Origin: Planctomycetaceae bacterium
GTDB lineage: Bacteria; Planctomycetota; Planctomycetia; Pirellulales; Pirellulaceae
Direction of reading: 5' to 3'
Length of the DNA: 64,000 nucleotides
NCBI GenBank assembly: GCA_020638995.1
Contig: JACKHM010000005.1
Location: 310,001-374,000 of the forward strand
In this document: positions 17,601-25,689 of the stretch, piece by piece
Numbering within the stretch: position 1 is the first letter of the stretch
Layout of the letters: each line of letters starts with the position of its first letter
Made by a program: the position numbers and the translations under genes
Notes under the pieces: generated by a model
What the model was told of the DNA's origin: nothing
What the model saw: the letters and a program-made list of their open reading frames with translations, nothing else
Databases searched by the model: none

Positions 17601-18244
17601 TGTTCCACCAAGCCGGTTTGGATTTTCAATCGGTGAATGACCGCAGGCGTGACTTCGTGTCGGAACCGATGTTCGCAAGCGGTCCAGAAGACTTTACCGA
17701 ATCAGAGATGAAGTTCTTTGTACGGGCGGTTCAAGCTCTGGAATCGGCATCTCTACTTATGGCCCCAAAGGTAACGCTGTTCAACGGGCGGCAGACTCGC
17801 TTGACACTCCCGAACAGTGGCGGAGAGGAACCTACGACATTACAGCTGCAACCTGTTTGTTCAGATGACCACCGTAGCGTGCGTTTGTCATTCGGCATCG
17901 GAGTCGGAAACGAAGTCGCTACATGTTCGACAAAGACGATCCTTGCCGAGCATTCCTTGATCGTGGATATCAGCGACCGCGTCAAACCGGAGTCGCTCGG
18001 CTGGAACGCAATGACTCAATCCGGTAGTTCGATTCTCAACAAGATTCCCTACGCCAGTCGACTGTTCGTTGACTCGCACAAAGAAGTCAAAGCCACGCAA
18101 ATGTGGATGTCGCTCACACCACGTATCGTTGATCAAGAAGAGAAAACAACGAACTTCAGTATCGTCACGCCGCCCCTAATTATCGGGGAAGAGGAGGAGT
18201 TGCTCGGGTTGGGCGAATCGAACGGTTCGGCAGTGCAGGATTAA
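14633..18244 (+). CDS. M56 (BlaR1-type) membrane metalloprotease fused to secretin-like domains
   Basis: 1203 aa. The N-terminal ~360 residues are a BlaR1/M56 peptidase: hydrophobic helices near 10-28, 37-52 and 131-150, the zinc motif HELIH at 230-234, a following RRGDLW, the second helix pair, the AERCCDEEVIG segment near 270, and a helix near 340-358. The remaining ~840 residues have no penicillin-binding domain. Two blocks resemble the secretin signature domain: 480-710 (KVISAPKVTLFSGQ, PGKTVVLGGVPVGDGSRNQL) and 965-1170 (LLMAPKVTLFNGRQT). Two copies of a small secretin-N-like unit (YNVADLI ... TNLSLVV and YNVADLV ... TNLSLLI) lie between. The C-terminal part should be periplasmic and may sense an envelope signal; that is inference. 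Confidence 0.85.
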   Translation: MDFAWMAFSQTWQVTFLVILVLVITRLFAKNRPHLAYMLWLVVLIKCVAPPFWSSPTSAFTWLQTAMSAEDTLEPDRFLFVNYSRLGINIDTSQEPLPDVNRVLVTLPPSDFQSAEAVAVAPYESPRIEWSYILLAVWGTGFGGALLVSGLRSARCIRMLHNTPSVDSPELERLLAQLTVKLRVRRRVRLLVTTSRVGPAVIGLLRPLIVVPEIVVRNRAPEELEAILAHELIHVRRGDLWLGLLQVCSRAVWWFYPLVWWVNRLSTRQAERCCDEEVIGELRCDPRRYASSLLDILELKRTLQTIPTFPGMKPVEVTSERLERIMKLGQGCHKRTPRWCWAVMFVTIAATLPGAAFIAAQEEAYSPDLFVEPASGGHPSIESIDHTASRQSASSAPLSVAAYSSDAIIAKLKAELQCDDSQAMQAFGNMLVQQSGLINKAVPLQDRLRIQGRAIHVAASDEEHERLREAVEWLEEYPVALLTIEIKFISVPEQLVDRTIHDWQLTPADLGNEVARELPNYHQDSIDRPFPTDQAKPLAKAGVSTTTNLPALYKVLDAKPAMDLLTDFQKDKRTKVISAPKVTLFSGQPATIADATRHPFVVGLKPSRENANSVEPQILVVECGNIVQIRPLLRSDNNLWIDYDVKVSRLDDVSQRVVQVAGQDNPLTLQVPKVVTARIESAVEFEPGKTVVLGGVPVGDGSRNQLVVMLQAVCDEHPRNNAIEIPELQTGALMFGTDIDSDVGLAGTLSVEDGEQGIKNDTANRYPVVYNVADLIAEDLESITPPSFTRTSENRMGHNLNLLESVIPKQVAPESWKDNGGRGAIEAFPTNLSLVVSQSEEGHRQLRVFLHDLRTQLKLPSSQTFSPARKLSATRSRKLVNRIYNVADLVIPLPNSNRPSGRDETELLSTTAPADFSTLTDLITSTVAPDSWRVAGGAGQIKPFSTNLSLLILQTSEVHEQIVALLHQLRRLQDVQVTVEARFFCVPTDLFHQAGLDFQSVNDRRRDFVSEPMFASGPEDFTESEMKFFVRAVQALESASLLMAPKVTLFNGRQTRLTLPNSGGEEPTTLQLQPVCSDDHRSVRLSFGIGVGNEVATCSTKTILAEHSLIVDISDRVKPESLGWNAMTQSGSSILNKIPYASRLFVDSHKEVKATQMWMSLTPRIVDQEEKTTNFSIVTPPLIIGEEEELLGLGESNGSAVQD

Positions 18245-18254
18245 TGTGTGCCAA

Positions 18255-19718
18255 TCAGCTCAATTCATGCAGCGGTTGCCCATTGTTTTGCACCGCGTAG
18301 TGCGGGCGACCGCGTTCGTCTTCGTAGGTCGTATCGAGCGGGACGCCGAAGTGGCGATAGATTGTGGCGGCAAGATCGCCGGGCGTGATCGGACGATCCG
18401 CAATCTGCCCGCCGTCACTTTCCGTAGCACCGATGACTTGACCGTGTTGGTATCCGCCCCCGGCTAGACACATTGACATCACAACCGGCCAGTGATTGCG
18501 GCCATCCGTGCTGCCTTGTGTACCAATCTGGGGCGTACGACCGAACTCGCCCATCGCGATGACCAAGCAGTCGTCGAGCAGGCCGCGTTCTTCAAGGTCG
18601 GAAACTAGAGTCGTGATGAGATGATCAAACAACGGCAATAATGGACCGAGTCCATTCTTGATGCCACCGTAGGGAGGAATATTGTCGCCGTGTGTGTCCC
18701 AAGTGCCAGAGGCGCGGTGATAACTCAGGTCGAGCGTGACGAAACTCGCGCCGGCTTCCACCAATCGGCGAGCCATCAACGCCTCTTGGCACCACAAGTG
18801 ATTCCCGAAGCGATCTCGCGTGGCTTGCGGCTCGCGCGTGATGTCGAAGGCCTCACGAGCGCGACTGCCTAGCACCATCTCGACAGCTTGTTGCGAATAG
18901 GTATCGAGGGCTTTCATTGAGCCCTGCCGATCAAGATTGCTGTGCAGGCGATCAAACTGATTCAACAACGATCGGCGATCATGAATGCGATCTTGCGACA
19001 ATCCAAGAGGCAGATCGAACAGATCCGCTCCGCCCACTCGCCCGGTGTCGACGCCAACATCTGTATAGATCGGTAGTTTCGCAGCCTGCTGTGCTATGAA
19101 GGGATCGTACTGTTTGCCGAGGTAGCCGCCATAGCCCACATGTGTCTTGTCGGTTTGAAAGGCGACGTAAGGTGGGATTCCTGGCGAGTTCGCGCCGTGA
19201 TGTTTGGCTACAATTGAAGCAATCGCCGGATACATGTCACCTTTTGGATTCGTCCGAGGCGTAGCTTCCAGATTGCCGGACTGAAAGACCATGTTCGGCT
19301 GGTGGCTGCTATTGCGTGCATCAACACTGCGAAGAATCGTGAATTTGTCGAGCATGGCAGCCTGCTTGGGAAGATGCTCGCAAATATGGACTCCCGGCAG
19401 CTTTGTCTGCGTCACCCCAAAGGGTCCCCGGTTTTCGATTGGACGAGTGGGCTTGGGGTCCCATGTGTCGATATGGCTCGGCCCGCCAGCCATCCAAAGC
19501 AGGATGACGCTTTTGTTCCGCATATGCTTGCCAGCGAGTGTTGCCTTCGCACGCTGCTCTAACAGGGCCGGCAACGAAATCCCGACCATGCCGGCGAGTC
19601 CCGTCTTGATCATGCCGCGGCGGCTGACAAGCGTCAGCCCCTCGCGTCGGCGCGCATTGAAATCCGTGAACGCGTGCGGCGCGCCAGGAGATTGTGGAAG
19701 CTGTGTACTCATGCTCAT
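18255..19718 (-). CDS. DUF1501 domain-containing protein with Tat signal
   Basis: 487 aa. Residues about 29-55 form a twin-arginine-like export signal (LVSRRGMIKTGLAGMVGI). The body is a DUF1501 (sulfatase/alkaline-phosphatase-like superfamily) protein with the usual signatures SVILLWMAGGPSHIDTWDPK, GEFGRTPQIG, GRNHWPVVMSMCLAGGG and TIYRHFGVPLDTTY. The family is strongly expanded in planctomycetes and usually paired with a DUF1549/DUF1553 cytochrome-like gene; here no partner is adjacent. Enzymatic activity is not established for the family. A second ATG lies two codons in (19712). Confidence 0.9.
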   Translation of the reverse strand: MSMSTQLPQSPGAPHAFTDFNARRREGLTLVSRRGMIKTGLAGMVGISLPALLEQRAKATLAGKHMRNKSVILLWMAGGPSHIDTWDPKPTRPIENRGPFGVTQTKLPGVHICEHLPKQAAMLDKFTILRSVDARNSSHQPNMVFQSGNLEATPRTNPKGDMYPAIASIVAKHHGANSPGIPPYVAFQTDKTHVGYGGYLGKQYDPFIAQQAAKLPIYTDVGVDTGRVGGADLFDLPLGLSQDRIHDRRSLLNQFDRLHSNLDRQGSMKALDTYSQQAVEMVLGSRAREAFDITREPQATRDRFGNHLWCQEALMARRLVEAGASFVTLDLSYHRASGTWDTHGDNIPPYGGIKNGLGPLLPLFDHLITTLVSDLEERGLLDDCLVIAMGEFGRTPQIGTQGSTDGRNHWPVVMSMCLAGGGYQHGQVIGATESDGGQIADRPITPGDLAATIYRHFGVPLDTTYEDERGRPHYAVQNNGQPLHELS

Positions 19719-19889
19719 TTTTTTGGTGGGGCCTGATGATACTCCCCGCCTAACGGCAAGGGAGGGAACTGGTTAGTATGATATAGTTGTAGCGATAAAA
19801 GCCTTTGTAAATCAACTGAAAGTCGCTTGGCTCGCCGAAAAGAAGTTTGGTTCGGGATAGAGCGAGCCTGATTACGAAAGATCGGTCGG

Positions 19890-20873
19890 ATGTCTTCCGC
19901 AGAAAAGAAAAACTATTGGGTCGGGCTGGACTTGGGCGGTACCAAGATGCTCGCCACCGTTTATGACGCGGATTTCAAGCCGATTGGCCGACGCCGACGG
20001 CGAACGAAAGGCACCGAGGGGGCGGATTCGGTAACGGCTCGTATGATTCGTACTTTGCGCGACGCAATCGAGGACGCTAAACTCACGCCGAGTGAAGTCA
20101 GTGGGATTGGGATTGGGATTCCGGGCCCTGTCGATCAAGAGAAAGGTGTCGTTCTCGAAGCTGTAAATCTCAGCTGGGAAAACGTGCAACTCGCCAAGCT
20201 GGTGAAGAGCGAACTCGATCTACCGGTCGTTGTTTTGAACGACGTCGACGCAGGAGTTTATGGTGAGTACCGATTCGGCGCGGCCAAGTCGGCCCGGACA
20301 GCGATCGGAATCTTTCCTGGCACTGGCATCGGTGGCGGATGTGTCTACGACGGTCAAATTATTCGCGGCAAACGAAACTCTTGTATGGAAATTGGCCACA
20401 TTTCGGTCACACCCGAAGGTCAACTTTGCGGATGCGGCCTTCGCGGGTGTCTTGAAACTGAAGCCAGTCGTCTCGCGATATCGGCGGAAGTAGCCAAGGC
20501 TGCCTACCGCGGCGAGGCTCCTTATGTGCTCGCATCCGCGGGCACGACGCTTGCCGATATTCGTAGTGGCATTCTGGCCGAGGCGATTGCTGCGGGTGAT
20601 AAGGTCGTAGAACAGATCGTGCGACGAGCAGCCAGGATCCTGGGGACTGCGGTCGCGGCAAGCGTGCATCTGCTTGGGCCTGACGTTATCGTTTTAGGCG
20701 GGGGGCTGGTCGAAGCGATGCCCGAATTGTACATCGAGACCGTGGCATCCGCGGCCAGGAAAGCGGTCATGCCGTCGTTCGTCGACACTTTCAAAGTCGT
20801 GGCCGCTAAACTCGGCGATGACGCCGGTGTGTTGGGGTGCGCCGCCTGGGCCCAAAAGACGTTTTCTGAGTAA
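19890..20873 (+). CDS. ROK-family sugar kinase (glucokinase-like)
   Basis: 327 aa, normal length for the family. ASKHA-fold motifs are clear: phosphate-1 loop WVGLDLGGTKMLATVYD, VVVLNDVDAGVYGE, phosphate-2 GIFPGTGIGGGCVYDG, the ROK signature through EIGHISVTPEGQLCGCG, and the zinc-binding CGCGLRGCLE. ROK kinases phosphorylate glucose or N-acetyl-hexosamines with ATP in the cytoplasm; the exact sugar cannot be read from sequence. It stands alone 56 bases before the exopolyphosphatase gene. Polyphosphate-using glucokinases also belong to this superfamily, so the neighbourhood makes that alternative worth noting. Confidence 0.85.
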   Translation: MSSAEKKNYWVGLDLGGTKMLATVYDADFKPIGRRRRRTKGTEGADSVTARMIRTLRDAIEDAKLTPSEVSGIGIGIPGPVDQEKGVVLEAVNLSWENVQLAKLVKSELDLPVVVLNDVDAGVYGEYRFGAAKSARTAIGIFPGTGIGGGCVYDGQIIRGKRNSCMEIGHISVTPEGQLCGCGLRGCLETEASRLAISAEVAKAAYRGEAPYVLASAGTTLADIRSGILAEAIAAGDKVVEQIVRRAARILGTAVAASVHLLGPDVIVLGGGLVEAMPELYIETVASAARKAVMPSFVDTFKVVAAKLGDDAGVLGCAAWAQKTFSE

Positions 20874-20929
20874 CGAACGCATTCGATTCTTAACAATCGC
20901 TTAACATTCGTCGGATATAGATAGCTCGC

Positions 20930-22516
20930 ATGTCACAAGGATTAGAAGACGTACAACCTCGATCTGCGGCCTCCAGGCCGGCCGCTGTGATCGACATTGG
21001 AACGACTTCGATTCGGATGGCCATCGCCGAGATTGACGACCAGGGTGGAGTTCGCGTACTGGAGACGTTGCAACAAGCGGTCAGCCTGGGCAAAGACACA
21101 TTCACGACGGGGCGCATCAGCAAACCGACGATCGAAGAATGCGTCCGAGTTCTTCGCATATATCGCCAGATGTTGGCTGAGTATCAAATCATTTTGCCCG
21201 AACAAATTCGTGTTATTGCAACGAGTGCGGTTCGGGAAGCCGCCAATCGACTCGCTTTCGTCGACCGAATTTACATTGCCACTGGCTTACAAATCGAGCC
21301 AATCGACGAAGCTGAGGAAACTCGCATCACCTACTTAGGGATTTTACCCTACTTGAGGTCCGAACCCGTTCTTGCATCCAGCAAAACGATCGTGATTGAA
21401 ATCGGGGGAGGTAGCACCGAGTTGCTAGTCGTCCGCGATCGCAATGTGTTGTACGCGAATTCTTATCGTCTCGGCTCCCTGCGCCTACGGGAAACGCTCG
21501 AAGCCTATAACGCTCCGACCGGCAAGGTGCGTGAGTTTATGGAAAGCCAGATCGAACGCACGATTGATCAGATTTTGGAACACGTCACAGCGGATGATTC
21601 GTGCGAAATGATTGCCCTCGGCGGGGATATGCGTTTTGCCACGCATAACCTCGTGTCGAATTGGAATCCGAAAACACTGGCCAGCGTGCCGCTCGCGTCC
21701 TTGGAAAAGTTCACCGATCGCATTTTAGAAATGTCGGAAGATGAATTGGTCCGCAGATTTCCGATCAGCTATCCCGATGCCGATACCGTTGGACCGGCCC
21801 TGCTGACCTACGTTCAACTGGCTCGAGCGTTCAACTTGAAGAACGTACTCGTAACAAACACGAATCTGCGAGATGGCTTGTTAAAAGCGATGGCTACTGA
21901 TTCCGTGTGGACAGACGAATTTAGCAATCAGATCGTTCGTTCGGGAATTGACCTTGGTCGCAAGTTTCACTTCGACGAGAAACATGCTCGCCAAGTCGCG
22001 GAAACAACGCGTCAGCTATTTGATCAACTCCGTCCACAACACCAACTGGACCATCGGTTTGCTGTGATCTTGTATATCGCAGCGTTGTTGCACGAAATTG
22101 GATTGTACATTGGATTTGCAAGCCACCATAAACACACTATGTACCTCATCCGAAACAGTGAACTGTTCGGGCTCGGTCGCAAGGAAGTGTTGTTGACCGC
22201 CATCGTCGCACGCTATTATCGCCGCGCATCACCACAACCGAGTCACGAAGGTTACGCAACACTTGATCGCGACGAACGAGTGACTGTTTCCAAACTCGCG
22301 GCGTTGCTCCGAATCGCGGTGGCATTAAATGATTCCCGCAGCGAGCGCATTGGCAACATTCGCTGCGAGATTCGTGGGAATCGGCTAGTGATATCGGTGT
22401 TGAATGTTCAGGACGTTTCACTAGAGCAATTAGCTCTGAGGCAAAACGCAACTTTATTTGAAGACGTCTTTGGATTGCAGGTCCAGTTACGGGCAATCCG
22501 TAGCGAGGCAGGGTAA
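20930..22516 (+). CDS. ppx: Ppx/GppA exopolyphosphatase with C-terminal HD domain
   Basis: 528 aa, the long form. The N-terminal ASKHA phosphatase domain (1-320) shows AVIDIGTTSIRMAIAE, IATSAVREAANRLAF and IVIEIGGGSTELLV. The C-terminal ~190 residues form an HD-type helical domain (LYIAALLHEIGLYIGFASHH) as in E. coli Ppx. The enzyme releases phosphate from polyphosphate or hydrolyses pppGpp. It is followed 6 bases later by ppk1 and then sixA, a compact operon in which synthesis and breakdown of polyphosphate are encoded together. Confidence 0.92.
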   Translation: MSQGLEDVQPRSAASRPAAVIDIGTTSIRMAIAEIDDQGGVRVLETLQQAVSLGKDTFTTGRISKPTIEECVRVLRIYRQMLAEYQIILPEQIRVIATSAVREAANRLAFVDRIYIATGLQIEPIDEAEETRITYLGILPYLRSEPVLASSKTIVIEIGGGSTELLVVRDRNVLYANSYRLGSLRLRETLEAYNAPTGKVREFMESQIERTIDQILEHVTADDSCEMIALGGDMRFATHNLVSNWNPKTLASVPLASLEKFTDRILEMSEDELVRRFPISYPDADTVGPALLTYVQLARAFNLKNVLVTNTNLRDGLLKAMATDSVWTDEFSNQIVRSGIDLGRKFHFDEKHARQVAETTRQLFDQLRPQHQLDHRFAVILYIAALLHEIGLYIGFASHHKHTMYLIRNSELFGLGRKEVLLTAIVARYYRRASPQPSHEGYATLDRDERVTVSKLAALLRIAVALNDSRSERIGNIRCEIRGNRLVISVLNVQDVSLEQLALRQNATLFEDVFGLQVQLRAIRSEAG

Positions 22517-22522
22517 GCGAGC

Positions 22523-24631
22523 ATGAGCGACGATTCCGAGCCAAGGTATATCAATCGTGAACTAAGTTGGCTTGAGTTCAACCAGCGAGTCCTCGACGAG
22601 GCCTGCGACCCAACAATACCGTTGCTGGAGCGGCTGAAGTTTATTGCAATTACCGGCTCGAACATGGACGAATTCTTCATGGTTCGGGTCGGCGGCTTGC
22701 AGATATTGACGGATCGTGGTGTCACCAAACCGGACCCGGCGGGAATGACGCCAGCCCAGCAGCTTGCCGCAATTCGGCAGCGAGTGCGGCAGATGACGAC
22801 CGACCAATACGCCAGTTTCATGACTGAGATCGAACCTGGGCTCGAAGAGCACGGCATACGTCGCATTCGACCTGAGCAGATGACCGAACGTCAATCGCAA
22901 GCTGCGGCTCAGGTGTTTCTAAACGACATCTATCCCATTTTTTCGCCAATCGCAACGAGTTCCACGGAAGACTTTCCGCGGCTAATCAATCACACATTGA
23001 ATGTTTGCGTTCGCCTGGCTCCAAAACCCGGAGCCGACAATGAATCACGTTTTGCGGTGATCCCTTTTGGCCGTGGAGCTCGTCGCTTTTTAACGCTGCA
23101 CTCCGAAGGCGGATACGCTTATATGCTTCTGGAAGACGCGATCAGCATGTTTGCCGATCGGTTTTTTCCAGGCGAAGAAGTCTTGGAGTGTACGCCGTTT
23201 CGTATAACGCGAAACGCGGACATCGCCATTCGCGACGACACAGCGTCCGACCTGTTAGCAGATATGCAAGACCTGTTGGATGCTCGCAAAACTAGCGACT
23301 GTGTGCGGTTGGCCGTTGCCGGGGACACAAGCGAAGAAACACTCACCTTCCTACAGCATGTACTCGACGTGCCGGACGAAGACGTTTTTAAGCAGCCCGG
23401 TCCCTTGATATTGTCGGACTTTATGGCTCTCACCGACTTGAGCGGCTTCGACTCGCTCAAGCTAGAGCCTTGGCCACCGCAACCCCCAGTGGCCGTTGAT
23501 CCGAATGCAAGCATGTTCGATATCATCTCGCAACGAGATGTCTTGCTTTGCCACCCATACGATAGCTTCGACCCGGTCGTGCGTTTGATTGACGAGGCAG
23601 CCGACGATCCCGACGTGTTGGCAATCAAGCAAACGCTCTACCGTACGAGTCGCAACAGCCCAATCGTTGCGGCCCTAGCCCGCGCGTCTCAGCGAGGAAA
23701 ATATGTCACCGCAATCGTTGAATTGAAGGCCCGATTTGACGAAGCTCGCAACATCGAAGGGGCCAAGCTCTTAGAACAAGCAGATGCTCAAGTTATCTAT
23801 GGCGTCAAAGGGCTTAAGACGCATGCCAAGATCTGTTTGATCGTCCGTCGCGAACCGCACGGCATCCAACGCTACGTGCATTTCGGGACTGGGAATTACA
23901 ATGAGGCGACGGCTCGAATCTATAGCGACATCAGTCTAATGACTTGCAACGAGGAATTGGGCGCCGATGCGACCAGCTTCTTCAACGCCATTACGGGTTA
24001 TTCGCAGCCACGACGTTATCGCAAAATTGAGGCAGCCCCGACCGGTTTGCGTAGCAAGTTGCTCGAGATGATCGAGGCAGAAACGAAACGCAAGCAACAG
24101 GGACAGAAGGCTCATATCGTTATCAAATTGAATTCCCTAGTCGATCCTCAGATTATCGACGCGTTGTACGCAGCTTCGCAGGCTGGCGTTTCGGTAAAGC
24201 TCAACATTCGCGGCATTTGTTGCCTTCGCCCGGGCGTTAAAGGGCTCAGCGAGAACATCGAAGCCATCAGTATCATCGATCGATTCTTGGAGCATGCCCG
24301 CATTTTTTACTTCTATCACGGCGGCGACGAACGAGTTTACATTTCCAGCGCTGATTGGATGCCCCGAAATCTTGATCGACGCGTGGAATTGCTGACGCCG
24401 GTTGAAGACTTGGCATCGCGTCGTCGATTGATCAATATCCTTGACACATATTTCCGCGACACAAAGAAAGCTCGCCGTTTACTTTCCGACGGTGGTTACG
24501 AGCGGATCGAGCCGGGAACGCAACCTGCCATATCGAGTCAAGAGACGCTGTTTCGCGAGGCCTGTAGTGCGGTACGACGAACGAAACAATCGCAGCTCAC
24601 TATGTTCGAACCTCATCGCGCCAGCGAATAG
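22523..24631 (+). CDS. ppk1: Polyphosphate kinase 1
   Basis: 702 aa, standard length. The N-terminus YINRELSWLEFNQRVLDEA and TGSNMDEFFMVRVGGL are family signatures. The catalytic phosphohistidine lies in KTHAKICLI near residue 434, followed by YVHFGTGNYNEATARIYSD. The second phospholipase D-like domain holds ADWMPRNLDRRVELLTP near the C-terminus. It reversibly makes polyphosphate from ATP. It sits between ppx and sixA in one operon, and a PPK2-type gene at 46.9 kb adds a second polyphosphate enzyme. Confidence 0.96.
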   Translation: MSDDSEPRYINRELSWLEFNQRVLDEACDPTIPLLERLKFIAITGSNMDEFFMVRVGGLQILTDRGVTKPDPAGMTPAQQLAAIRQRVRQMTTDQYASFMTEIEPGLEEHGIRRIRPEQMTERQSQAAAQVFLNDIYPIFSPIATSSTEDFPRLINHTLNVCVRLAPKPGADNESRFAVIPFGRGARRFLTLHSEGGYAYMLLEDAISMFADRFFPGEEVLECTPFRITRNADIAIRDDTASDLLADMQDLLDARKTSDCVRLAVAGDTSEETLTFLQHVLDVPDEDVFKQPGPLILSDFMALTDLSGFDSLKLEPWPPQPPVAVDPNASMFDIISQRDVLLCHPYDSFDPVVRLIDEAADDPDVLAIKQTLYRTSRNSPIVAALARASQRGKYVTAIVELKARFDEARNIEGAKLLEQADAQVIYGVKGLKTHAKICLIVRREPHGIQRYVHFGTGNYNEATARIYSDISLMTCNEELGADATSFFNAITGYSQPRRYRKIEAAPTGLRSKLLEMIEAETKRKQQGQKAHIVIKLNSLVDPQIIDALYAASQAGVSVKLNIRGICCLRPGVKGLSENIEAISIIDRFLEHARIFYFYHGGDERVYISSADWMPRNLDRRVELLTPVEDLASRRRLINILDTYFRDTKKARRLLSDGGYERIEPGTQPAISSQETLFREACSAVRRTKQSQLTMFEPHRASE

Positions 24632-24643
24632 CTAATTGCCTGC

Positions 24644-25135
24644 ATGAAGACTCTTCTTATCCTACGGCACGCCAAATCCAGTTGGGCTGATCCAGGCATG
24701 ACGGATCACAGTCGACCACTAAATGCTCGTGGGAAGCGTGATGCGCCGCGAATTGGACAGTTGTTGACGGAACGGGGATTGCAACCGGATTGCATACTCA
24801 GCTCGACTGCCAAACGAGCGCGTTCAACAGCCAAACGCGTCGTTGAAGGTGGAGGCCTGGTCTGCAAGCCGAAATACGTTGACGAACTCTATCTGGCTCC
24901 CGCGGAAACTTACATCGAGCTGTTGAGACGGCAACCCGGCGAATACCAACGGATCCTCGTTATCGGCCACAATCCGGGCTTGGAAGAACTGGTCGCAGCT
25001 CTAACGGGCGAACGCCTCGCACTTCCGACTGCCGCGCTGGTTCAGGTCGAATTCCGTCTCGAAACGTGGTTCGAGCTCCCAAATCGAGGAAGTGCCAGGC
25101 TCGTCGCACATTGGGAGCCGCGAGAATTGGATTGA
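24644..25135 (+). CDS. sixA: SixA-type phosphohistidine phosphatase
   Basis: 163 aa histidine-phosphatase-fold protein. The catalytic motif is LLILRHAKSSWADP at the N-terminus and the second histidine lies in ILVIGHNPGLEELVAALTG. The substrate-binding TAKRARSTAKRV segment is also present. SixA dephosphorylates phosphohistidine on transfer proteins. Association with ppk1, whose intermediate is a phosphohistidine, is a recurring arrangement; whether SixA acts on Ppk1 is not known from the sequence. It starts 12 bases after ppk1. Confidence 0.88.
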   Translation: MKTLLILRHAKSSWADPGMTDHSRPLNARGKRDAPRIGQLLTERGLQPDCILSSTAKRARSTAKRVVEGGGLVCKPKYVDELYLAPAETYIELLRRQPGEYQRILVIGHNPGLEELVAALTGERLALPTAALVQVEFRLETWFELPNRGSARLVAHWEPRELD

Positions 25136-25226
25136 AATCTTCTCGCCTGCGACTCTTGACCATGACCTGCCGCCGATCAACAATGGGACAATCGTCCCGC
25201 CTGTTCTCCCACCGAGCCGATACTCG

Positions 25227-25595
25227 ATGCCCACCAAATCGCAAATGCCGTGGTTGCTTGCCGCTCTTGTGCTGATAGCCTATACGCATTGCGTGGTATC
25301 TCACGGCGTTGAAGCCGCGGAACTCCAGCATCAACTGCGAACCGTCGAACAACCACTCGATAGCTCGCGGGCTACCTGTGAAAACGAATCTTCCTGTATT
25401 TGTAAAGGTGCGACGCTCGCGCTCGGTGTGGAAGCACCCGAGCAGGTGCCAAGCCTGGTCCTTGTCTCCCAGCCCAGTCGCTTGGCCAATCAATTTAGCT
25501 CATACGCGGCTACAAGACGCAGCGTACTAAGGCCCGACGACATTGCCTGCTGTGGGGCCAGTCTGCGCGCATTTCAACAGCGTTTCTTGCTGTAA
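25227..25595 (+). CDS. Small secreted cysteine-rich protein beside metal-efflux genes
   Basis: 122 aa from ATG 25227; the longer frame back to 25092 overlaps sixA and is not convincing. Residues about 7-30 are a signal peptide-like helix (MPWLLAALVLIAYTHCVVSH). The mature part has a cysteine cluster (CENESSCICKG) and another CC pair near the C-terminus. It lies 94 bases before the RND adaptor gene on the same strand. By position it may be a periplasmic metal-binding accessory like CzcI; the sequence does not prove it, and no other family is recognised. Confidence 0.55.
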   Translation: MPTKSQMPWLLAALVLIAYTHCVVSHGVEAAELQHQLRTVEQPLDSSRATCENESSCICKGATLALGVEAPEQVPSLVLVSQPSRLANQFSSYAATRRSVLRPDDIACCGASLRAFQQRFLL

Positions 25596-25689
25596 CGCCT
25601 ACCTCTCGCGTTGTGTGATTTCCTGTGACGCAATCATCGGGATAGCAGTTCACACTTAGTCCGTTCGACTCGTTTGAGAAGGTGCGCAG

